DNA of 6,777 nt. It comes from Fidelibacterota bacterium (GTDB lineage: Bacteria > Fidelibacterota > UBA2242 > JAFGTP01). Shown here piece by piece: positions 1 through 5,123 of the stretch. Within the stretch, counting starts at the first letter, position 1. Each line of letters opens with the position of its first letter. Below the pieces are notes generated by a model that saw only the letters and a program-made list of their open reading frames with translations, ran no database searches and was not told the origin of the DNA. The position numbers were made by a program, and so were the translations under genes. The stretch is from positions 1-6,777 of the forward strand of contig JAOZSG010000190.1 in the NCBI GenBank assembly GCA_029939785.1, read 5' to 3'.

Positions 1-105
1 CAACAATACTTCAAAATATTTCATTTGGTGATAAGATTCTGAACTCCGGATTTAGCGAAAACTATATTGTCTCTAGTAAACATCATTACCGTAAAATCAG
101 TATTA

Positions 106-1917
106 TTATTTTAACAATATTAGTTTTCGTGTTTTCATAAAACCCTGATTAGTTTTCAGCCTATAATAATATATGCCGCTAACCAATCCTGAAGCATCAA
201 ATTCAACTTTATATTTTCCTGCCTGCTGCTTTATTGACACGAGTGTTGCTACTTTTTGACCGAGAATATTGTAAATATTAAGTTCAACCTCACTGATTAC
301 CGGTAACTGATAACTGATTACAGTAATGGGATTAAAGGGATTCGGATAATTTTGAGATAATGAAAACTCTACAGGATTTGATTGATGTTCATGAGAAATT
401 TCAGTTTCAGTTTTAATTTTTAGAATAGCATCATATAGTGCATAGGCTTTTTTATTATTCCTTACAACAACACGGACATAAGCCTGATCATTATATGTAT
501 CGGAACTATCAAAAAGAGTTGATGCCCTACATACTGCTGTATATATACTATCCCCTGCAATTTCATCCCAAATATATCCATCATTGTTTGGTTGAAAGGG
601 AATCCAGACCTGACAATCTGAGTAGCCATGTAATTTATTGCATCCTTTATATAGGATATTCATCTCAACCTTATCAATCTCCTCAATTCCATCAGGATTA
701 TAAATTTTAGCTTTAATTTTTACTTCGTTATCCGGATTATTTTTAGGGAAAGTTTCAGGATCAAAAGTTACTTTTTCAATTATTGGGTTATCCAGATTAA
801 CATGTTGGGTGTCTAAAATTCCAACATATACACCTTTGTGTCCTGGATTATTTCCTACAAAACAAACTTTCCTATTATAACTTAAATTAATATCAGTCCT
901 CCATGTTCCAAATCTATAAGGAGTAATATCAAACTTCCATAATCCATCCGTAGAAACTAATCGACCCTGTGTTCTGCTATCATTTAACAACATAATAGTT
1001 CCATCATAATCCATATCTTTATAACCAGGTATATCTATAGGAGCTAATTCTGTAAGATTCGTACCGTCACTATTAATTGTGTAATAACATTTTATTCCAT
1101 CAGAATTATTTTTACAAAAAAGAATACAGTTTCCGTTACCACTAATATCTAGAAAGCCCGTATGAATTCCATGTGAATTTAGACTATCAGAATTTTGAGT
1201 TAACTGTTTGAATTGAGAAGAAGGAGTCCAAATAAATAATCCTCCATTATTAATATAATTACCATCATCATTCCAAAATCCTTTCAATATAAAAGCGATC
1301 TCATCAGCATCATCAGAAATTGCATAAATAGAAAATCCTGCACCACTTTCATTATTATTGATAACATTAACCGGATCAATAATTTTAATAAGATTCTGTC
1401 CATTTTGATCTATCTGCCAAAGGCTACCACACCTGTAATCCTCAGTAAGTTGAAAAAATACAAAGTCACCCGATGATGTAGTTTGAAGATTTAAAAACTG
1501 GTGTATATTTTCTGAGTCTTCAGAATTAAATATTTCTGTAATTTCATTATTAAATACCTTAAAAATCCGTAATCCGCAATAAAAATATGCAATTGTTCCA
1601 TTATTATTAACAGTAATATCCCTAATATCACCAAATGTTTCCACAACATACTCAGGCAATGTGAATTGATAAAAATCCGATCCATTTGAATTCATTCGAT
1701 AAAGAGCAGCTGTATTGCTACTGTCCCGACCGAAACAAATTACAATATTTCCATCTTTACTCATCACAGCTTTATCTATGAAAATTTTTCCAACATCAGT
1801 GTCAAAAATACAGTTATATACAGCCTGAAATTGTGCTTCTGCTGCAAAAACAAAAGGAATCAATGAAATGAGAATGACTGACAAAACAATTGACAAAAAT
1901 AATTTTTTTGTACACAT
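106..1917 (-). CDS. Secreted beta-propeller protein with Ig-like stalk and T9SS-type sorting domain
   Basis: Function unknown; predicted to be exported and either surface-attached or released. Seen (numbering from the ATG at 1917): a Sec signal peptide (KK, then a hydrophobic core, ending near VFA-AEA at ~24-28). Next come about seven repeats of the TolB/PD40 kind, each 'S-DG-x-I-x-F ... L-W/Y-x-I/M-N-x-DG', at ~52-86, 104-130, 148-179, 201-240, 259-291, 303-331 and 346-369, which suggests a seven-bladed propeller. An Ig-like region (~379-500) follows, with an 'AGDSIYTA' motif typical of extracellular stalk domains. The last 81 residues, from NYPNPFNP at 523 to KLILLK, form the type A sorting domain/FlgD-like fold. 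The protein is cysteine-rich for a secreted protein; the pair at 426 and 435 could form a disulfide. Start choice: an ATG lies at 1923 and another at 1917. The Shine-Dalgarno abuts the first and sits 6 nt from the second, so 1917 is preferred; the longer form adds only two residues. The stop is TAA at 106-108. The role of the propeller (ligand binding versus scaffold) cannot be told. Confidence 0.9.
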   Translation of the reverse strand: MCTKKLFLSIVLSVILISLIPFVFAAEAQFQAVYNCIFDTDVGKIFIDKAVMSKDGNIVICFGRDSSNTAALYRMNSNGSDFYQFTLPEYVVETFGDIRDITVNNNGTIAYFYCGLRIFKVFNNEITEIFNSEDSENIHQFLNLQTTSSGDFVFFQLTEDYRCGSLWQIDQNGQNLIKIIDPVNVINNNESGAGFSIYAISDDADEIAFILKGFWNDDGNYINNGGLFIWTPSSQFKQLTQNSDSLNSHGIHTGFLDISGNGNCILFCKNNSDGIKCYYTINSDGTNLTELAPIDIPGYKDMDYDGTIMLLNDSRTQGRLVSTDGLWKFDITPYRFGTWRTDINLSYNRKVCFVGNNPGHKGVYVGILDTQHVNLDNPIIEKVTFDPETFPKNNPDNEVKIKAKIYNPDGIEEIDKVEMNILYKGCNKLHGYSDCQVWIPFQPNNDGYIWDEIAGDSIYTAVCRASTLFDSSDTYNDQAYVRVVVRNNKKAYALYDAILKIKTETEISHEHQSNPVEFSLSQNYPNPFNPITVISYQLPVISEVELNIYNILGQKVATLVSIKQQAGKYKVEFDASGLVSGIYYYRLKTNQGFMKTRKLILLK

Positions 1918-1923
1918 GACCAT

Positions 1924-1930
1924 CCCCCTT
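1924..1930 (-). promoter_or_regulatory. Ribosome-binding site AAGGGGG (start-deciding)
   Basis: On the minus strand AAGGGGG runs directly into the first ATG (1923-1921) and lies 6 nt before the second in-frame ATG (1917-1915). Normal Shine-Dalgarno spacing favours the second ATG. Use of both starts would change the protein by only two residues, ahead of the signal peptide. Confidence 0.7.
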
Positions 1931-1963
1931 ATATTGTTTAATTTATATTATGAATTGTATTAA

Positions 1964-1990
1964 TTTATAACATCATTATTGACAAATCAA
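1964..1990 (-). promoter_or_regulatory. Candidate promoter of the 603-residue propeller gene
   Basis: Read on the minus strand: TTGATT (1990-1985), a 15-base spacer, then TATAAA (1969-1964) preceded by TGT, an extended -10 arrangement (TGnTATAAA). A transcript start near 1957 would give a leader of roughly 35-40 nt before the Shine-Dalgarno and ATG. The spacer is shorter than the usual 16-18 for sigma-70. The same hexamers with the same spacer occur upstream of the 937-residue gene, which is the main reason to take it seriously. The region is AT-rich, so a chance match remains possible. Confidence 0.4.
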
Positions 1991-2112
1991 TTAATTATTT
2001 ATTAATCTATAACTAAGTTAATTGTTTACGTTAAATCCAGAATTCTGAAGTTATTGATTTTATAGATAAAAATATGCGAATATGGACGGTTGTTTTATGC
2101 GTTAAAATGCAA

Positions 2113-4926
2113 CTATTTCACCAAAATACATTTCTTTACATCAGAAAAATCACCTGCATTAAATTTCATAAAGTAAACACCTGAAGGTGCCTTTGATGCA
2201 TCCCATTTTACAGTATAATATCCTACTACTTGTTTACTATTTACTAATACGTCGATAATTTGTCCGGCACTGTTGTAAACAGTAAGGTTAACATCTGAAT
2301 TTTCTGGAATAGAATATTTTATACTGGTTGTTGGATTAAAGGGATTTGGATAATTATCAAATAGTTTGAATTCATCTACAATTTTTTCATCACTATTAAT
2401 TCCAACATGTTGATTACTTATTGTTAATGAAAATTTCTGAGTACATTCCGTGGTATCTGATCTATCTGTTGCCAATACAAACCATTCACCGGAAACTTCA
2501 CACAAACCTTCATTTATTCCCTGTGATGTTAATATTTTGTTAAGTGAATCATGAGGTACATCAAATGAATTTAACTCAGTATTTGCAATTAATATTGGAT
2601 TTAAACCATCATAAGTATAATAGACTAAGTATTCAATATTATTGCTATCTGCATCAATAGAAATTTCCCAACTAAATTCAGAAATATCATTACTAAAGTT
2701 AGATGCTTTTTGATTCCCATCCCCAATAGGTACTGTAATATCAAGAGTAGTATTATCAGGAGGATTTAATAAACCAAAAATTTGTGGAGCATCATTGACA
2801 GGATTAACAGTCACATCGAATTCGTCGTCTATTGTCTGACCATTTGATGTTCCTCTTATGGTAATTGTTGCTGTTCCAAATTGATTTTCCATATAATCTA
2901 AGGTAAGATTGTTTCCAACGATTGCAGCAGTTAATAATGTGGGGTTGCTAATTGTTTGAACAGTTTTTGAAATTCCCGAATCATCATTATCAGGATCTGT
3001 AAATGTTTCGGTTATGTTAATAACTGTATTATCGGCATCTTCATCTACTTCAATATCTGATAGAGAGATAGCAATAGTAGGCGGATCATCGATCTCGAGA
3101 ACATTAATTGTCATTGTATAATTCAATATACTGAATGCACCTGCACTATCTTTAACTTTATATGTAAAGATTGCGTATGGACTGCCTGTCCCGTTGGTTT
3201 CGGGTATAAATTCCAATGATGATACATTTGGGTAGTCAGTGTCCTCTGCCACATCTGTTCCACTATAATTTAAGTCGCCAGCTGTTTCAACAGATACAAT
3301 TTTTATTCCTGCAAAATTATCATTTTCAATATCATTGTATGTAAAATCACTTTCCTGAAATGTATATACAACATCTTCATTTGTACTAACATCACTATCC
3401 CCACCTGTTGGAGCATCATTTACAGGATTAACAGTTACTTCAAATACTTCATCTACTGTCAGACCATTTGATGTTCCTCTAATCGTTACTGTTGCAGTCC
3501 CAAATTGATTTTCCAAATAATCTATTGTAAGAAGATTACCATTTATAGTAGCAGTTATCAACGTAGCATTTGTAACTGATTGTACTGTCTTTGTAATAGC
3601 TGAATCATCGTTATCCGGATCTGTAAATAGATTGGCTATATCTATTGAAGTATCATCACTATCCTCATTTATTTCAATATCTACAATATATGCTGCAAGA
3701 ATTGGAGGTTGATCAACTTCCTGTTCAGGTCCTAATTTCATTACCACCATATCGGTCTTGTAGTAATTATTTTTTTCGCTTACAACTCCACACAAGATAA
3801 AACCATTATCATCAGTTAATTTTATTGAATAAAGATAATCATTTTGATCAGTTCCAACTGTTTTTTCCCAGAGAATGTCACCATCTTTATTAAACCGTAT
3901 TACCCAAAAATCTCCATTACGGGATCCACCCACAACAAATCCACCATCCGGCATTATATCAATACTCGTTCCTAATTCGTGCTTATCAGTATCACCGAAA
4001 GTTTTTTTCCAGATTTGTTCAGTAAAACTTGCATTATATTTAATTAATAACAGATCAGTATTTGAATCGTACTGATCATAGGTTATTAACCCTGTAATAA
4101 TAATGCTACTATCAGCCAATTGTGTTACACCAGAAAGCTCAACTTGTCCATCATTATTAGAACTGGGAACTTTTCTAATTCTTTCAATTGCACCACTCAT
4201 TAATGTTTTACATATTAATCCCTGATTATTATTGTCATTTTTCCGATCCCAACCAACAGTAATGTGACCACCATTCATTGTTCTATAAATACACTTTGGA
4301 TGTTGAGTACTATTTTCATTATAAATAGTTTTCCAGATTATGATAGATGAATAATTTTCAATATATTCTACTTCACAGATAGTTATATCTACTCGAGATT
4401 CACTTTCTTCATCATCAACAATACCGGCAAATATAAAATCAGAATCTAAAGCCTGACATATACTCATTGCCGTTTCCGTTTTTGAATCAGAGCCATAATA
4501 AAAAGTATTAAGATGATTGCCATTGGGATCTGCAATCATTATCAAAGCATCTGTGTCCATGATTGCTATAGGTGGATTTACCATATGAGTGTGATAACCA
4601 GCACTAACATACCTGCCATCAGGCAAAACAATAAATGAATTTGTACCTTCATGATTACCCTGTTTACCTATTGAACGTGCCCAAACCGAATCACCGTCAG
4701 AATTAAACTTAACAATTAAATTATCAGTTGTCCCACCTTCCCAGAGTGCAGTACCTCCGGCAACATATCCACCATCCGGAGTGGAATCCGCACCCCTACC
4801 GGTTTCATTGACATTTGCATGACCTATAACCTGAATCCATTCTAAATAAGGAGCTTCGAGTTGTGCTATAAGACCCGATGAAAATGTAAATAGAAATAGT
4901 AAAACAGATATTAGTTTTTGCTTCAT
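2113..4926 (-). CDS. Large secreted propeller and cadherin-like repeat protein with T9SS-type sorting domain
   Basis: No known specific function; predicted extracellular or surface protein. Seen: a signal peptide (residues 1-21, ending GLIAQ). Then about seven blade-like repeats of the form 'DGGYVAGG ... D-x-x-x-V/I-K-F-x-x-DGD-x-x-W', at ~45-90, 93-145, 150-201, 208-255, 260-311, 315-358 and 361-400, suggesting a propeller unlike the PD40 type of the neighbouring gene. Three cadherin/Ig-like modules follow: 407-506, 507-613 and 614-714. The first and third are near copies, each with EDxD, FTDPDNDDS, ENQFGTATxTIRGTSNG and ending NPVNDAP. The acidic DPDNDD motifs suggest calcium binding, by analogy with cadherin-like repeats. 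A fibronectin-like segment lies at ~716-838. The final 80 residues, NYPNPFNP at 858 to CILVK, are the type A sorting domain. The start at 4926 is supported by AAGGAG 8 nt upstream; the stop is TAG at 2113-2115. It is separated by 195 nt from the next minus-strand gene and is probably its own transcription unit. A role in adhesion or binding is only an inference. Confidence 0.93.
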   Translation of the reverse strand: MKQKLISVLLFLFTFSSGLIAQLEAPYLEWIQVIGHANVNETGRGADSTPDGGYVAGGTALWEGGTTDNLIVKFNSDGDSVWARSIGKQGNHEGTNSFIVLPDGRYVSAGYHTHMVNPPIAIMDTDALIMIADPNGNHLNTFYYGSDSKTETAMSICQALDSDFIFAGIVDDEESESRVDITICEVEYIENYSSIIIWKTIYNENSTQHPKCIYRTMNGGHITVGWDRKNDNNNQGLICKTLMSGAIERIRKVPSSNNDGQVELSGVTQLADSSIIITGLITYDQYDSNTDLLLIKYNASFTEQIWKKTFGDTDKHELGTSIDIMPDGGFVVGGSRNGDFWVIRFNKDGDILWEKTVGTDQNDYLYSIKLTDDNGFILCGVVSEKNNYYKTDMVVMKLGPEQEVDQPPILAAYIVDIEINEDSDDTSIDIANLFTDPDNDDSAITKTVQSVTNATLITATINGNLLTIDYLENQFGTATVTIRGTSNGLTVDEVFEVTVNPVNDAPTGGDSDVSTNEDVVYTFQESDFTYNDIENDNFAGIKIVSVETAGDLNYSGTDVAEDTDYPNVSSLEFIPETNGTGSPYAIFTYKVKDSAGAFSILNYTMTINVLEIDDPPTIAISLSDIEVDEDADNTVINITETFTDPDNDDSGISKTVQTISNPTLLTAAIVGNNLTLDYMENQFGTATITIRGTSNGQTIDDEFDVTVNPVNDAPQIFGLLNPPDNTTLDITVPIGDGNQKASNFSNDISEFSWEISIDADSNNIEYLVYYTYDGLNPILIANTELNSFDVPHDSLNKILTSQGINEGLCEVSGEWFVLATDRSDTTECTQKFSLTISNQHVGINSDEKIVDEFKLFDNYPNPFNPTTSIKYSIPENSDVNLTVYNSAGQIIDVLVNSKQVVGYYTVKWDASKAPSGVYFMKFNAGDFSDVKKCILVK
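2785..3087 (-). repeat. Internal duplicate module B (cadherin-like repeat, second copy)
   Basis: Encodes residues 614-714 of the 937-residue protein. It matches module A (residues 407-506) along its whole length, including FTDPDNDDS, ENQFGTATxTIRGTSNG and the closing TVNPVNDAP. Similarity is also visible in the DNA, for example the shared 18-mer accatttgatgttcctct within both copies, so the two derive from one duplication within the gene rather than from distant homology. Confidence 0.85.
3409..3708 (-). repeat. Internal duplicate module A (cadherin-like repeat, first copy)
   Basis: Encodes residues 407-506 of the 937-residue protein, directly after the propeller. It is the partner of module B. 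A third, divergent module (residues 507-613, with the NEDVVYTFQESDF and FTYKVKDSAG pattern of bacterial cadherin-like repeats) lies between the copies, giving an A-X-B order. Confidence 0.85.
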
Positions 4927-4934
4927 TTTTTTTT

Positions 4935-4940
4935 CTCCTT
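4935..4940 (-). promoter_or_regulatory. Ribosome-binding site AAGGAG followed by an A run
   Basis: On the minus strand AAGGAG is followed by eight A residues and then ATG at 4926, a good spacing that confirms the start of the 937-residue gene. With the A of the ATG the spacer is a nine-base homopolymer (4926-4934), so replication slippage there would alter the spacing between ribosome-binding site and start without changing the protein. Confidence 0.85.
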
Positions 4941-4970
4941 AATATGATAATATTGAATAATTATAGATTT

Positions 4971-4991
4971 TTTACTTTATAACAATAAATA
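4971..4991. repeat. Imperfect direct repeat, copy 1 (intergenic)
   Basis: TTTACT, then TT, then ATAACAATAAATA. The 13-base ATAACAATAAATA (4979-4991) recurs exactly at 5082-5094, again preceded by TTTACT but without the TT, and both copies run on into A-rich sequence. This copy overlaps the -10 of the candidate promoter of the 937-residue gene. The sequence is low in complexity, so its significance is uncertain. Confidence 0.45.
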
Positions 4992-5002
4992 AAAAAAATC
5001 AA
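4976..5002 (-). promoter_or_regulatory. Candidate promoter of the 937-residue gene
   Basis: Read on the minus strand: TTGATT (5002-4997), a 15-base spacer, then TATAAA (4981-4976) preceded by TGT. This is the same arrangement as upstream of the other minus-strand gene. A start near 4969 would leave a leader of about 43 nt. A competing -10 is the perfect TATAAT at 4965-4960, which has no good -35 at the usual distance. Which one is used cannot be decided by eye in so AT-rich a region. Confidence 0.4.
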
Positions 5003-5032
5003 CTAAAATTAGCAAATTATGAAAAAAAAGAA

Positions 5033-5061
5033 TTGACTATAATTTAACTTCCAAATTTATT
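5033..5061 (+). promoter_or_regulatory. Weak candidate promoter for the PBP1A gene
   Basis: TTGACT at 5033-5038, a 17-base spacer and TTTATT at 5056-5061 give a 5/6 plus 4/6 match to the sigma-70 consensus. An alternative is the perfect TATAAT at 5038-5043 with TG two bases before it but no -35. Either would leave a leader of roughly 55-75 nt. Background A/T content makes such matches easy to find. Confidence 0.25.
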
Positions 5062-5075
5062 AGATTTTCAAAATA

Positions 5076-5094
5076 TTTACTATAACAATAAATA
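5076..5094. repeat. Imperfect direct repeat, copy 2 (intergenic)
   Basis: TTTACT followed at once by ATAACAATAAATA (5082-5094), matching copy 1 at 4971-4991 apart from the missing TT. It lies about 30 bases before the PBP1A start, in its likely leader. Confidence 0.45.
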
Positions 5095-5123
5095 TAAAAA
5101 ATTATAGAAAAAAATAATTACTT

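Noticed and set aside
1..24. Minus-strand ATG at 24-22 (MKYFEVLL...) running off the left edge, a possible next gene.
   Set aside because: Only eight codons are visible and there is no Shine-Dalgarno at a proper distance (the nearest GGAG is about 19 bases upstream).
92..113. Inverted repeat TAAAAT...ATTTTA around the stop of the first minus-strand gene, considered as a terminator.
   Set aside because: Only six A/T pairs with a 10-base loop and no G/C stem; it would be too weak for a rho-independent terminator.
3..140. Plus-strand frame open from the left edge to TAA at 138-140 (45 residues, hydrophobic end), possible 3' end of a convergent gene.
   Set aside because: It has no recognisable motif and overlaps the 3' coding end of the minus-strand gene by 35 bases. 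A 46-codon open stretch is not rare enough when six frames are considered. Sequence to the left of the window would settle it.
438..710. Plus-strand 90-codon open frame.
   Set aside because: It lies wholly antisense to the well-supported secreted propeller gene; its His/Tyr-rich sequence is what the reverse of Asn/Ile-rich coding gives, and it has no family features.
1491..1685. Minus-strand 64-codon open frame in another frame of the propeller gene.
   Set aside because: Overlaps the conserved propeller frame on the same strand; nothing supports a nested gene.
2038..2047. Perfect 10-base palindrome CAGAATTCTG in the intergenic region between the two minus-strand genes.
   Set aside because: It occurs once, symmetry does not extend, and it lies well upstream of the candidate promoter; no support for an operator.
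2058..2071. Inverted repeat TTTTATAGATAAAA downstream of the 937-residue gene, considered as a terminator or operator.
   Set aside because: The A/T-only arms leave a 2-4 base loop with no following T run in the transcript direction; expected by chance in this composition.
3875..4075. Plus-strand 66-codon open frame.
   Set aside because: Antisense to the propeller part of the 937-residue gene, with no motif or ribosome-binding site of note.
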